From assembly GCF_002835935.1 (NCBI RefSeq), contig NZ_PJCF01000001.1, positions 1-64,000 of the forward strand: DNA of 64,000 bases. The letters run 5' to 3'. The notes under the pieces are model-generated. The model was not told the origin of the DNA. It saw nothing but the letters and a program-made list of their open reading frames with translations, and made no database searches. Both the position numbers and the translations under genes were made by a program. This document shows, piece after piece, positions 7,319 through 16,710 of this stretch. Each line of letters begins with the position of its first letter. Positions within the stretch are counted from its first letter, which is position 1. The stretch is from Paraglaciecola sp. MB-3u-78 (GTDB lineage: Bacteria; Pseudomonadota; Gammaproteobacteria; Enterobacterales; Alteromonadaceae).

Positions 7319-9532
7319 TCAGCACGTTAATAACGATTCAAACTGTTCAATCGGCACCGGTTTGCTAAAATAAAAGCCCTGAAATTCCTTGCAGCCTAAC
7401 TGTTTAAGTAGCGATAACTGAGCTTCGGTTTCTACTCCTTCAGCTATGACACAAATATCGAAGATTTTTGCTATATCGATAATGGCTTTCACCATCATTT
7501 CACTATGTTTATCTGACGATATGTCTCGCACAAAACTCTTATCAATTTTTATTTGATCCATAGGTAATTGATTTAAATACGACAGCGATGAATATCCGGT
7601 ACCAAAATCATCCAAAGACAAACTCACTCCAATCGCTTTTAAATCATGCATTTTCGCAATCCCAAGGGAGATATTTTCCACCATAATGCTCTCTGTCAAT
7701 TCCAGTTTTAATAACGAGGCATCAACGTTAAAACGTAGCAAGATATCGGTGATTTTTTTAACAAAATTGGCTTGCTGAAATTGTTTCACGCTAACATTGA
7801 CCGCCAGCGTGAGATGGCTTGTTTGTTCGTTTTTAGACCAGAGTTGAAGTTGTTGACAAGCGGTTTCCAACACCCAGTCACCTATGTCGAGTATTAACAA
7901 ACTCGCTTCTGCAATAGGAATGAAATCTGTTGGGGAAACTTCGCCACGCAGAGGCTGATTCCAGCGTATCAGGGCTTCTGCTCCTATCGGTTGCTGTTCG
8001 CTATTCAACTGAACCTGATAGTACAAATTAAATTGCTTATTCAGTACTGCAAGAGCTAGGTCATTTTCCAGTGAAGCTCTAGATTCGACCTCCAACTGCA
8101 TAGTTGGATCGAAGAAACGGACGCAATTACGGCCCGCCTCTTTTGCTTGATACATCGCCAAATCTGCTTGTTTAAGTAAGTCAAACGACGATACATTATT
8201 GTCATGATACAAGGACACACCAATGCTGGGTGAGCTAAGATATTTAATGCCTCTAAGTAAATAAGGTGCAGACAGGGATGATCGAACCTTTTCAGCTATT
8301 AAAGCGGTTTTATGAGATACCGCACTTTTAGTACCTTCTATATTATTGATTAATATAATAAATTCGTCCCCCCCCAAACGTGCAGCGGTGTCCTCTTCAC
8401 GAACACAGAATTTAATCCGGTTTGCCACTTCAATCAGTAATAGATCACCAAAATCATGTCCTAATGTATCGTTAAGTGACTTGAACTTGTCCATATCAAG
8501 GAACAATACGGCCCCGTAATGATTACACCGTGCCGACGCCAACAAATCCACACCCAAACGATCCATTAACAAACGTCGGTTTGGCAAGCTGGTCAGCGTA
8601 TCATAAAAAGCCAGTTTCTTAATTTCTTGTTCGGCTCGGTTACGTTTGGTGGTATCGCTAAAAATGCTGACATACTCTGTTGTTAACCCTTTAGTATTTT
8701 TGACGGCAGTGATGATCATATGTTTGGGGTATAAGTGCCCGTCTTTATGTTTATCCCATACTTCACCCGACCATGAGCCTTTCTTCAACACCTGTACCCA
8801 CATATGCTCCATAAACATATTGCTCTGGCGATTAGAATTTAATATTCGTGGATTTTTTCCTATAACTTCGTGCGAACTGTAGCCGGTAATGTCTTGAAAT
8901 GCGGCATTGACTTGGATAATTTTGGAATCAGCATTGGTAATCATAATGCCATCACCGGATTCAAATACCGTTGCCAAAACCCTTAAAGACTCAATATTTT
9001 CCTTCAATGTGCATTGCTGGTCATGCAATTTTTTGTTTATCTGCTTTAGAGAGCGATTATGTTTTTCAATTCTTTGCCTTTGTTGCTCCAAAACTTTATT
9101 TTGCTGATCCAGTTGAGTGAAAGTTTGTATTTTATTCAATAAAATATTCGGATTAATCGGTTTAGTTAAAAAGTCCACTGCTCCCGATTCAAAACCTTTC
9201 ATAATGTAGTATTCCGATGAATACACCGCCGAGAGGAATATAATAGGAATCTGTTGAGTATTCTTTTTAACTCTGAGAAATTCCGCCAACTCAAAGCCAT
9301 CCATTTCTGGCATCTGCACATCTAGTAGAATTAGAGCGAAGTCGTGATGCAAAGTTAATTTCAACGCTTGTGGACCACTGGTGGCTGTAAAGATCTCCAC
9401 CGGCAAGCCCTGTCCATGATCAATGATGGTTAATTCCAGGGCCAGAATATTTTCTTTTTTGTCATCCACAATGAGAATTTTTGATTTCTCGGTCATTGTT
9501 GATTTCTTGGTCATCTTTGATTCCGCCACCAT
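7319..9532 (-). CDS. Response regulator REC-PAS-GGDEF-EAL
   Basis: The 737-aa protein has a receiver domain at about 18-135 with phospho-acceptor Asp71 (LLDVQMPEMDG), a coiled coil (about 140-185), PAS (about 185-300), GGDEF (LGGDEF with RxxD, REED) and EAL (EALIRW, LDDFGTGYSSL, AEGVET). All catalytic motifs look intact. It is the last gene of the leftward operon after the hybrid kinase, cheR and the broken cheB, and is the likely phosphorylation target and c-di-GMP output of that pathway. Alternative starts exist at residues 7 and 13 (9514, 9496); each leaves the receiver intact. Confidence 0.92.
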   Translation of the reverse strand: MVAESKMTKKSTMTEKSKILIVDDKKENILALELTIIDHGQGLPVEIFTATSGPQALKLTLHHDFALILLDVQMPEMDGFELAEFLRVKKNTQQIPIIFLSAVYSSEYYIMKGFESGAVDFLTKPINPNILLNKIQTFTQLDQQNKVLEQQRQRIEKHNRSLKQINKKLHDQQCTLKENIESLRVLATVFESGDGIMITNADSKIIQVNAAFQDITGYSSHEVIGKNPRILNSNRQSNMFMEHMWVQVLKKGSWSGEVWDKHKDGHLYPKHMIITAVKNTKGLTTEYVSIFSDTTKRNRAEQEIKKLAFYDTLTSLPNRRLLMDRLGVDLLASARCNHYGAVLFLDMDKFKSLNDTLGHDFGDLLLIEVANRIKFCVREEDTAARLGGDEFIILINNIEGTKSAVSHKTALIAEKVRSSLSAPYLLRGIKYLSSPSIGVSLYHDNNVSSFDLLKQADLAMYQAKEAGRNCVRFFDPTMQLEVESRASLENDLALAVLNKQFNLYYQVQLNSEQQPIGAEALIRWNQPLRGEVSPTDFIPIAEASLLILDIGDWVLETACQQLQLWSKNEQTSHLTLAVNVSVKQFQQANFVKKITDILLRFNVDASLLKLELTESIMVENISLGIAKMHDLKAIGVSLSLDDFGTGYSSLSYLNQLPMDQIKIDKSFVRDISSDKHSEMMVKAIIDIAKIFDICVIAEGVETEAQLSLLKQLGCKEFQGFYFSKPVPIEQFESLLTC

Positions 9533-9595
9533 GTGTTCTTAAATTTACTTCTTTACCGGTTAGTTTTTTACTTACCTCAGTAACGACAGTTATTG

Positions 9596-9986
9596 TCACA
9601 AGGTAAAATTTGCGATTTCTACTAACAAAGGTCCAATCTTCTCCAGTGGCAGTAAATAATCTGGCACTACCAGATCAAGAGCCGCTTGTGGCATTTTTTT
9701 TACTTCCGCTGTCGTGGGATCTTCGACCACTGTAATTCCCCCATACGCTTTTATGACTTTCAAGCCCTGGCTTCAAACGCTCTTTTTCATCGGCTTCCTT
9801 GACGCTTAACTGACATATTCCATTTAACATCCGGTATAAAAAATCATCTGCGGATTTCCACCGCCGGTGCAGCACAATAATCACTGATAAAGCCATATGA
9901 CGTTCCAATGCCGGAAGAATTATTTTCAACGCATTCATTCCTCCAGCAGACCCCCCAATCACTATGGCTTCAACTTTCGATTTCAA
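9596..9986 (-). pseudogene. cheB: cheB methylesterase, internally deleted and frameshifted
   Basis: The start at 9986 gives a good CheB N-terminus (EAIVIGGSAGGMNALKIILP, VIIVLHRRWKS) up to LKPG. The sequence then jumps, in another frame, to the normal CheB C-terminus: LKVIKAYGGITVVEDPTTA, VKKMPQAALDLVVPDYLLP, ending with TGA at 9596-9598. About 60 central residues, including the catalytic Asp region, are lost and the two ends are out of frame, so no active esterase can form. The gene begins 9 bp after the cheR stop, as in an ordinary cheR-cheB operon. Confidence 0.85.
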
Positions 9987-9995
9987 AATAGTGTC

Positions 9996-10823
9996 TCAAT
10001 GTTTTATTTTCTGGTAGATTTTTTCTTCTTTATTGAAATCCTTAAAATGATCTCTGACAGTCGAAAAATCCAGGCTTTCTTTGCTACCCAGAGCAATAAA
10101 ACCGGTATAATGCAGACTCTCATCAAATCGCGTAAGCACTTTATTTTGCAGGGATTTATCAAAGTATATGAGTACATTTCGGCATAAGATTAGATGCATC
10201 TCGCCAAACACACCATCAGTCACCAAATTATAGTTGGCGAAAGTAATATTCTTCTTCAAAGATTTATTAACAATCAATGAATCGTATTTAGCATAAAAAT
10301 ATTCATTTAATGAATGCGTTCCCCCTGTTTGTTGATAATCTCCAGCCGCGGCTGTGATATCACTCAGCGGATAAATACCTTTTTTTGCCGTTGCTAGAGA
10401 ATCGTCATTAAAATCAGTCACAAAAATTGTGGCTTTGTCATAAAGGCCCTCTTCTTTCAATAATATCGCCAATGAATAAGCCTCTTCCCCAGTTGCACAC
10501 CCTGCGTGCCAAATTTTGACAAAAGGAAATGTCTTCAAATAGGGGATCACTTTTTTCCGTAACGCCCTGTAAAACAAAGGGTCCCTGAACCAGTCAGTCA
10601 CAGTTATCGAAAAATGAGACAGCAACCATTTAAAAAAACTTTCTTCCACTAAAATTTTTTGAATAAGGTCCATAACTGTAAGGCAATCCGATTTCAGTAA
10701 TGCATCTCTGACCCGTCGTTTGATAGACACTCTGGCATAAGCCCTAAAATCATGACCATAACGTTGATAGATGGCTTCCAGTAGCAAATTTATTTCTATA
10801 TTTTCGATGTCGTCCTTGTTCAT
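9996..10823 (-). CDS. cheR: CheR-type protein-glutamate methyltransferase
   Basis: The product (275 aa from ATG at 10823) has the CheR N-terminal helical domain and a SAM-binding core: FSITVTDWFRDP, IWHAGCATGEEAYSLAILL (SAM loop), ATIFVTDFNDDSLA, then NYNLV and LILCRNVLIYFDK. It starts 11 bp after the hybrid-kinase stop, with AAAGAG upstream. A longer frame reaches back into the kinase gene but would overlap it, so 10823 is preferred. With cheB broken, its methylation target, if any, would lack the matching demethylase from this operon. Stand-alone CheR proteins next to hybrid kinases may instead act on the kinase or on a linked receptor. Confidence 0.9.
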   Translation of the reverse strand: MNKDDIENIEINLLLEAIYQRYGHDFRAYARVSIKRRVRDALLKSDCLTVMDLIQKILVEESFFKWLLSHFSITVTDWFRDPLFYRALRKKVIPYLKTFPFVKIWHAGCATGEEAYSLAILLKEEGLYDKATIFVTDFNDDSLATAKKGIYPLSDITAAAGDYQQTGGTHSLNEYFYAKYDSLIVNKSLKKNITFANYNLVTDGVFGEMHLILCRNVLIYFDKSLQNKVLTRFDESLHYTGFIALGSKESLDFSTVRDHFKDFNKEEKIYQKIKH

Positions 10824-10833
10824 GACTCTTTGC

Positions 10834-13800
10834 TCACTTGTACATCCAGATGCGCAACATAGAAAACAAACGTTGTGCATCCACAGGCTTGCACAGGTAG
10901 TCACTTGCTCCGGCTGCAATACATTTATCGCGATCTTCCTTCATGGCTTTGGCAGTCAAGGCGATAATCGGCAATTTTTTAAATCGTGCCTGAGTGCGAA
11001 TTTGTCGAATGGTTTCGCAACCATCTATGCCAGGCATCATGATATCCATCAGCACCACGTCAACGAGCGGGCTATTTTTCAAGATATCTAAGGCGACTTT
11101 TCCATCTTCAGCAGCGAGGACTTCGATCCCCTTCTCCTCTAGGATTGCAGAAACCGCAAATATATTCCTCACGTCGTCATCAACCAACAATATTCTTTTA
11201 CCCTTGAATACCATTTCAATATCATAAAGATCATGAATAATTTTTTGTTTTTCCGGAGGTAATTTTCCAATACTCTGGTGCAAAAACAGAGCTGTTTCAT
11301 CCAATAAACGGTCATCTGAATCGCACCCCTTAATGATGATGGAATCCGAGTATTGGAGCAGTTTTTTATGTTCTGCTTTGCTAAGAACTTTCCCGGTATA
11401 GATGATGATGGGAGGAATTTGGAGGTTTTTCTCTAATGCCAATTTCTCCAGCAATTCAAATCCTGACATATCCGGCAACTTTAAATCCAAAATAACACAA
11501 TCGAAATTTTCTGATGTCAGTGCCTTTAATCCTTCCTTGCCGGTTAAGGCCGCGGTAATGTTAACATCGCCGCTTTCTATCAAGCGCTGAATAGCAATTT
11601 GGGAGGGTTCATCATCTTCAATGATCAACAAATCCTTAACCGCTTTGGAGGTCAAATTAACCAGTTTATTTAAGGCTCCATCCAACTGCTCCTGAGTGAC
11701 GGGTTTGGAAATAAATCCAATGGCACCCAAATTTTGATGGCCTTTATTTTTATCATCAACTGACATAAAGTGGACTGGAATATGACGTGTTTGTTGATTC
11801 TCTTTCAGTGCACTCAAGACAGACCGGCCATCGATGCCGGGAAGATGAATATCCAGGATGATGACATCTGGCAGATATTGCTCTGCGAGCATTAAGCCTT
11901 CTTCTCCCGTGGACGTTGCGACGCACAGCAAATCATGCTCGCGGCCTTGATTAATCAGAATTTGCGCAAAATTGGCATCGTCTTCAATCACCAGCATGAT
12001 TTTTTTACCGTCCGAACGACTCCCCAATTCCAACATAAGCTCACGGTCATCATCGACCTGATAATCTAGTGGAGCAAGAAAGGTTTGGATTTGCTTAATT
12101 TCCGCAGCAGCCTTAACATCTTTAACCTCGTCCTTTACCTCCTGCCTGCTTTTTTTGTAACTCCCTGCCACGGCTCTTTTGTCACGGGGCATCTCTGACA
12201 GATGGCCCCTGCTTTGCTTTGTAATAGGAATGTATAAGGTAAACGTTGAGCCTTTACCTATTTTACTTTGCAGTTGAATCTCTCCTCCAAGTAATTCGGC
12301 TAAATCATTGGAAATAGACAGGCCCAGCCCGGTTCCACCAAATGTCCTCGCTGTTCCTCCTTCAGCTTGCTGAAAAGCTTCAAAGACCATTGATTGTTTA
12401 TCTGCATGAATACCGATACCCGTGTCGGTGAAAGCAATCAACATGGTATTTGAATGTTCTAGACTGCTTTTGAAAAGATGCTCATCGCTGCTTGGCCTAC
12501 TAAAATTGACGGTGATGCTTCCTGCCTCAGTAAACTTGATCGCGTTCGACATAATATTTTTCAAAATCGACTCCAAACAATTCCGATCCGAATAAATGGC
12601 TACGGGCAAACTAGGATCAGTCTTAATGATAAATTCTAAGCCCTTCTCCTCCATCATGTGACTGAAGTTGCGCTGCAGACTTTCAATAATATCTGCAATG
12701 GCAACGGGGCTTATTTCGATGTCCCTTTTTCCCGCTTCAATTTTGGAGAGGTCCAGAACTTCATTGATTAAAATAAGGAGATCTTGCCCACACTGGTGAA
12801 CGATTGTGGCAGATTGGACTTGTTTGGGGGTCAAGTTATCTTCCGTATTTTTGGCCAGGCTAGCAGAAAGTAACAGCATACTGTTCAGCGGTGTTCGTAA
12901 TTCGTGGGACATATTGGCTAAGAATTCGGATTTGTATTTACTGGAAATAGCTAGCTCCTCAGTCTTTTTTTCTAACTCGTCATTTTTCTTGTTAATTTCA
13001 CTTTTCTGTACTTCGAGGCCATCGTTCGCAAATCGCAGTTTTTCTGTCTGTGCGGCCAAATCTGCGGATTGCTCTTCCAATTCCTCGTTACTCACCCTCA
13101 ATTCTTCTGACTGGCTTTCCAATATTTCGGCTTGGTTTTGGCTTGCTTCGAACAGCTCTTTCATTTTAGCGGCGGCTTTGGCCGTATTGAAAATAGTGGA
13201 AAGGGTTACTCTTGTGCTAACTAACAATTCCAACTCAGTGTCTGAAAACTCTTTGAACGAACCTAGTTCAATCACTCCACACAACTGCCCATCATGCATA
13301 AAAGGACAAACCACCACATTTCGAGGGACAGCGTCACCAGTGGCAGAGCCAATTCGCGTGTAATTATCAGGAATATTAGTGACTGAGATAAGTTCCTGCT
13401 CATATGCCGCTTGCCCTACTAAGCCTTCGCCTATCTGAATCCGCTCATTTAAATTTTTACGTTTAGAAAAGGCATAGCTACCCGCGAGCTTTAAATCATT
13501 GGATTCCTCTTCTAGCAGATACAAAGCACCAATCTGAGCGCCGAGATATTTTGCCAAATAGGTAATAATGTTTCGCGATAGAGTTGTTTCATCCTGGGTG
13601 CCAAGTAGTTTCTGGTTTAGATCGTTTTGCCCTGTTTTAAGCCAATCTTGCTTTTGGTTTTTATCGTTCAGATCCTTTAGCATCTCGATCATCCCATTCA
13701 TCGAATGCCCCAACAGATCGTCCTTACCTTTTATTTCAACTTTCGCGTCTAGGATCGCTCCGGATCCAATCACTTCAGCGACCTTTGCAATATCTCTCAA

Positions 13801-15006
13801 AGTAGCGGTCATGTTCTGCATCGCCAGGCCTAACTCATCTTTGTCACTGCGAGGTGAGATATCGGCAAGGTAGTTGCCCACAGAAATCTGGTTGGCCTGG
13901 GCAGCGATGTTTTTTAAGGAGGCAATCATCGTGTTGACGGCATTGGCCAGCAGATCGTTCTCCCCTTTAATCTCGATAGCCATGTCCAGATCGCCCAGGG
14001 CGACTTGCTCAACAACATTGGAGGCTTGACGCAAGGTTAAGGTCATCGCTTGCATGGCCGAGCCAATGACATCCTGGTTACTGCGAGGCTGGATGTCAGC
14101 CAGATAATCCCCTTGCGCTAGAATACTCACCTGGCGGGCCACATCCTTTAGCATCTCGATCATCCCATTCATCGAATGCCCCAACAGATCGTCCTTACCT
14201 TTTATTTCAACTTTCGCGTCTAGGATCGCTCCGGATCCAATCACTTCAGCGACCTTTGCAATATCTCTCAAAGTAGCGGTCATTTTCTGCATCGCCAGGC
14301 CTAACTCATCTTTGTCACTGCGAGGGGCGATATCGGCAAGGTAGTTGCCCACAGAAATCTGGTTGGCCTGGGCAGCAATGTTTTTTAAGGAGGCAATCAT
14401 CGTGTTGACGGCATTGGCCAGCAGATCTTTCTCCCCTTTAATCTCGATAGCCATGTCCAGATCGCCCAGGGCGACTTGCTCCACAACCTTGGAGGCTTGA
14501 CGCAAGGTTAAGGTCATCGCTTGCATGGCCGAGCCAATGACATCATGGTTACTGCGAGGCTGGATATCAGCCAGATAATCCCCTTGCGCTAGAATACTCA
14601 CCTGGCGGGCCACATCCTTTAGCATCTCGATCATCCCATTCATCGAATGCCCCAACAGATCGTCCTTACCTTTTATTTCAACTTTCGCATCCAGGATCGC
14701 ACCGGATCCAATCACTTCAGAGACCTTTGCAATATCTCTCAAAGTAGCGGTCATTTTCTGCATCGCCAGGCCTAACTCATCTTTGTCACTGCGAGGTGCG
14801 ATATCGGCAAGGTAGTTGCCCACAGAAATCTGGTTGGCCTGGGCAGCGATGTTTTTTAAGGAGGACGTAACTTGAGTAAGTAATGAAAAGGTTTCCTCAA
14901 ATTCACCTGTTTCTTTGGGAATCTGCGTGGAACTTAAATCCCCTGATATCAGAGCGATCAGCGATTGATTGACTCTTGCCATAGAATTTTTTTCGTGTTT
15001 TAGCAT
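10834..15006 (-). CDS. Poly-HAMP hybrid histidine kinase with GAF and three receiver domains
   Basis: The 1390-aa soluble protein has about 400 residues of serial HAMP-type units (49-445), a GAF domain (about 460-590), a coiled coil, HisKA with the phospho-His near residue 700 (FLANMSHELRTPLNSM) and a HATPase domain (GTGLGLSI). Three receivers follow: REC1 (LDIHLPGIDG, about 1000-1110), REC2 (LDLKLPDMSG, about 1120-1235) and REC3 (MDIMMPGIDG, 1270-1390). No membrane segment is seen. The start has AAGGA about 9 nt upstream. The layout resembles bacterial relatives of HAMP-array (Nik1-like) kinases and the signalling operons pairing such kinases with CheR, CheB and a response regulator. The HAMP array is encoded by tandem 471-bp DNA repeats. 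Confidence 0.93.
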   Translation of the reverse strand: MLKHEKNSMARVNQSLIALISGDLSSTQIPKETGEFEETFSLLTQVTSSLKNIAAQANQISVGNYLADIAPRSDKDELGLAMQKMTATLRDIAKVSEVIGSGAILDAKVEIKGKDDLLGHSMNGMIEMLKDVARQVSILAQGDYLADIQPRSNHDVIGSAMQAMTLTLRQASKVVEQVALGDLDMAIEIKGEKDLLANAVNTMIASLKNIAAQANQISVGNYLADIAPRSDKDELGLAMQKMTATLRDIAKVAEVIGSGAILDAKVEIKGKDDLLGHSMNGMIEMLKDVARQVSILAQGDYLADIQPRSNQDVIGSAMQAMTLTLRQASNVVEQVALGDLDMAIEIKGENDLLANAVNTMIASLKNIAAQANQISVGNYLADISPRSDKDELGLAMQNMTATLRDIAKVAEVIGSGAILDAKVEIKGKDDLLGHSMNGMIEMLKDLNDKNQKQDWLKTGQNDLNQKLLGTQDETTLSRNIITYLAKYLGAQIGALYLLEEESNDLKLAGSYAFSKRKNLNERIQIGEGLVGQAAYEQELISVTNIPDNYTRIGSATGDAVPRNVVVCPFMHDGQLCGVIELGSFKEFSDTELELLVSTRVTLSTIFNTAKAAAKMKELFEASQNQAEILESQSEELRVSNEELEEQSADLAAQTEKLRFANDGLEVQKSEINKKNDELEKKTEELAISSKYKSEFLANMSHELRTPLNSMLLLSASLAKNTEDNLTPKQVQSATIVHQCGQDLLILINEVLDLSKIEAGKRDIEISPVAIADIIESLQRNFSHMMEEKGLEFIIKTDPSLPVAIYSDRNCLESILKNIMSNAIKFTEAGSITVNFSRPSSDEHLFKSSLEHSNTMLIAFTDTGIGIHADKQSMVFEAFQQAEGGTARTFGGTGLGLSISNDLAELLGGEIQLQSKIGKGSTFTLYIPITKQSRGHLSEMPRDKRAVAGSYKKSRQEVKDEVKDVKAAAEIKQIQTFLAPLDYQVDDDRELMLELGSRSDGKKIMLVIEDDANFAQILINQGREHDLLCVATSTGEEGLMLAEQYLPDVIILDIHLPGIDGRSVLSALKENQQTRHIPVHFMSVDDKNKGHQNLGAIGFISKPVTQEQLDGALNKLVNLTSKAVKDLLIIEDDEPSQIAIQRLIESGDVNITAALTGKEGLKALTSENFDCVILDLKLPDMSGFELLEKLALEKNLQIPPIIIYTGKVLSKAEHKKLLQYSDSIIIKGCDSDDRLLDETALFLHQSIGKLPPEKQKIIHDLYDIEMVFKGKRILLVDDDVRNIFAVSAILEEKGIEVLAAEDGKVALDILKNSPLVDVVLMDIMMPGIDGCETIRQIRTQARFKKLPIIALTAKAMKEDRDKCIAAGASDYLCKPVDAQRLFSMLRIWMYK
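13672..14862 (-). repeat. 471-bp tandem repeats encoding the HAMP array (2.5 copies)
   Basis: Copies run from about 14862 to 14392, 14391 to 13921, and a partial 13920 to about 13672. Each full copy encodes 157 residues, two HAMP pairs beginning SLKNIAAQANQISVGNYLAD. Differences are few, for example KVSEVIG against KVAEVIG, SNHDVIG against SNQDVIG and APRSDKDE against SPRSDKDE. This is an in-frame repeat that could gain or lose units by recombination. Confidence 0.93.
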
Positions 15007-15330
15007 CGTGTTTTCCTTATCTCAGGTACTTTCCAGATACCGAATTTGAATAAATTGAATGGCGATTTAACTATCTGCTGAAATCACATCGCCATTACGG
15101 CATTGATACGCTATGAATTTGAAGCTCAGTGAAAGCTCCGCAACTAAATTTCAGGGTGTCTTAGTGATATATCATACTGAGAAAATGAACATTGAAAATT
15201 GGTATATTTACCTATATACGCCACCCATTTGCGGTTTTTTATTGTATAAATCCACATTTCAAAAGGGATGTGTTGTTCGACCTAGGCAATATCCCCCGAT
15301 AAAAAAGGGGTGCCTTTTTATCATGTTATC
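15007..15330. other. Intergenic region upstream of the hybrid kinase, with a terminator-like hairpin
   Basis: No coding signal was seen. At 15298-15322 a near-palindrome pairs GATAAAAAAGG with CCTTTTTATC around GGTG, with A and T runs on both sides. It could stop transcription in either direction and would isolate the kinase operon from the scar copy beyond it. The kinase promoter must lie in 15010-15290, but no clear boxes were seen. Confidence 0.5.
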
Positions 15331-15698
15331 TAACGTTGATAGATGGCTTCCGGTAGCAAATTTATTTCTATATTTTCGATGTCGTCCTTGTTCATGACTC
15401 TTTGCTCACTTGTACATCCAGATGCGTAACATAGAAAACAAACGTTGCGCATCCACATGCTTGCACAGGTAGTCACTTGCTCCGACTGCAATACATTTAT
15501 CGCGATCTTCCTTCATGGCTTTGGCAGTCAAGGCGATAATCGGCAATTTTTTAAATCGTGCCTGATTGAGAATTTGTCGAATGGTTTTGCAACCATCTAT
15601 GCCAGGCATCATGATACCCATCAGCACCACGTCAACGAGCGGTCAATTTTTAAGATGTCTAAGGCGACTTTTCCTTCTTCAGCAGCGAGAACTTCGAT
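15331..15698 (-). pseudogene. Scar copy of the hybrid-kinase 3' end and cheR 5' end
   Basis: This 368-bp segment matches 10759-11128 almost base for base, in the same orientation. It contains the last about 75 codons of the kinase REC3 (MMPGIDGC, KKLPIIALTAKAMKEDRDK, SMLRIWMYK), the intergenic junction and the first codons of cheR. Substitutions include VLMG for VLMD, removing the phospho-Asp, and KHVDAQ for KPVDAQ. A small indel near 15643-15655 breaks the frame. It is a dead remnant of a second kinase-cheR unit. Confidence 0.92.
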
Positions 15699-15823
15699 CA
15701 CCAAGTACCGTGAATGTTCCAAATTATTTTAAAATTACTTACCTGTTTATTTCGTGGGGATACCTCAGGGTCAGATACTGTCGTTAGCTAACCGACCACT
15801 TTGGTGCGCTTGCAAACTTTATT

Positions 15824-16171
15824 TTGACTACCAAACAATCTTTCGATGGTCTATTCATCGCTATGGGGATGAGTTTATTTAAAGATCAGAAATTTCAAGG
15901 AAAATCAAATCGTAAGACACTTTGGTATGGTAAATTCACCGATGAATATATTAGCTACATTAGTATGAAGGGCTACCAATACAGTTGGAATGTAATGAGT
16001 ATCCTACTGCCTATCCTAGTGATACTCGCCTCCTTGAATGACAGGGGCGAATACTTACCTGAGCTTTTCAACAGTATTTCCTTTATTGAATTTATTAAAC
16101 TGAACTTTGCAATATTAACGCTCAGTTATGGTTTGCCCATACTATATATAATGCGTAAAGAGCAGGATTAG
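15824..16171 (+). CDS. Small membrane protein of unknown function
   Basis: About 115 residues from a TTG start, or fewer from the ATG inside IAMGMSLFK. A polar N-terminal third (FKDQKFQGKSNRKTLWYGKF) is followed by two hydrophobic segments near residues 58-70 and 90-110. It ends 1 bp before the following Cro/CI-type regulator gene, so the two are one transcript. Small membrane protein plus small HTH protein pairs are common in bacteria, but I cannot assign a function. The start is poorly supported. Confidence 0.5.
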   Translation: MTTKQSFDGLFIAMGMSLFKDQKFQGKSNRKTLWYGKFTDEYISYISMKGYQYSWNVMSILLPILVILASLNDRGEYLPELFNSISFIEFIKLNFAILTLSYGLPILYIMRKEQD

Positions 16172-16172
16172 C

Positions 16173-16370
16173 ATGCTTGACAATAATATTGCAAAGCTTC
16201 GGGGGAAACTTAAAATATCTCAGCAAGACCTAGCGGATGGCATTGGGGTATCTAGAAAAAAAATCAGCACAGTGGAAACGGGGCGTTTTACGCCCTCGGT
16301 AGTTATTGCATTAAAATTGGCGGCTTATTTTCAAGTTACAGTAGAGAGTATTTTTAGCTTCGAAGAGTAA
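16173..16370 (+). CDS. Small Cro/CI-type transcriptional regulator
   Basis: The 65-aa protein is essentially one helix-turn-helix domain: LRGKLKISQQDLADGIGVSR, KKISTVETGRFTPSVVIALK, then AAYFQVTVESIFSFEE. This matches the compact YozG-like XRE class that lacks a sensor domain. It starts 1 bp after the upstream membrane-protein stop and presumably autoregulates that pair. Its target outside the locus is unknown. Confidence 0.85.
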   Translation: MLDNNIAKLRGKLKISQQDLADGIGVSRKKISTVETGRFTPSVVIALKLAAYFQVTVESIFSFEE

Positions 16371-16411
16371 AAAATAAGCTGTTATATGTTGTTCACAAAA
16401 TGGAGTTTCAA

Positions 16412-16612
16412 ATGAGAAAAGAATTCGAATTCAATGTTAAAGATCATAAAATTAAAGTTACTAATTCATGGCTTCATGGGGCCAAGCTCTATGTAGATGG
16501 TGATTTTCGCGATTTTGATAAGAGCCTATCTGCAAATGGAAAAAATACAGTTGGCCATTTTCACTCCGTTCAAAATTTAGCCAACTATATTTTCCGCTTA
16601 AGTAGGCGTTAA
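16412..16612 (+). CDS. Small protein of unknown function, possibly truncated
   Basis: ATG at 16412 has GGAG 7 nt upstream, better than the in-frame ATG at 16400. The 66-residue product is hydrophilic (FEFNVKDHKIKVTNSWLHGA, KLYVDGDFRDFDKS). This part looks like the start of a larger beta-rich protein, and the end (VQNLANYIFRLSRR) may be an altered terminus. It sits 41 bp after the small regulator gene and may share its transcript. Confidence 0.45.
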   Translation: MRKEFEFNVKDHKIKVTNSWLHGAKLYVDGDFRDFDKSLSANGKNTVGHFHSVQNLANYIFRLSRR

Positions 16613-16710
16613 TGTCCGCTTTTAGGCGATAGCACAATCAAAAATTGAATATGCCCAACGGCGGCAATTCGTGCGGAAAGTCAAACCGACTCGAAGTTCA
16701 CTACAAGATT

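Noticed and set aside
9675-9986. Reading the CheB-like frame as a complete small gene
   Set aside because: Its last 30 residues are out of frame, and the true CheB C-terminus follows in another frame to 9596, so it is a deleted gene.
13672-14862. CRISPR or satellite repeat
   Set aside because: The 471-bp repeats stay in frame and encode HAMP domains; there are no short repeats with unique spacers.
15406-15630. Stand-alone single-domain response regulator
   Set aside because: It is a fragment of REC3 with the phospho-Asp changed and no start region; it belongs to the duplicated scar.
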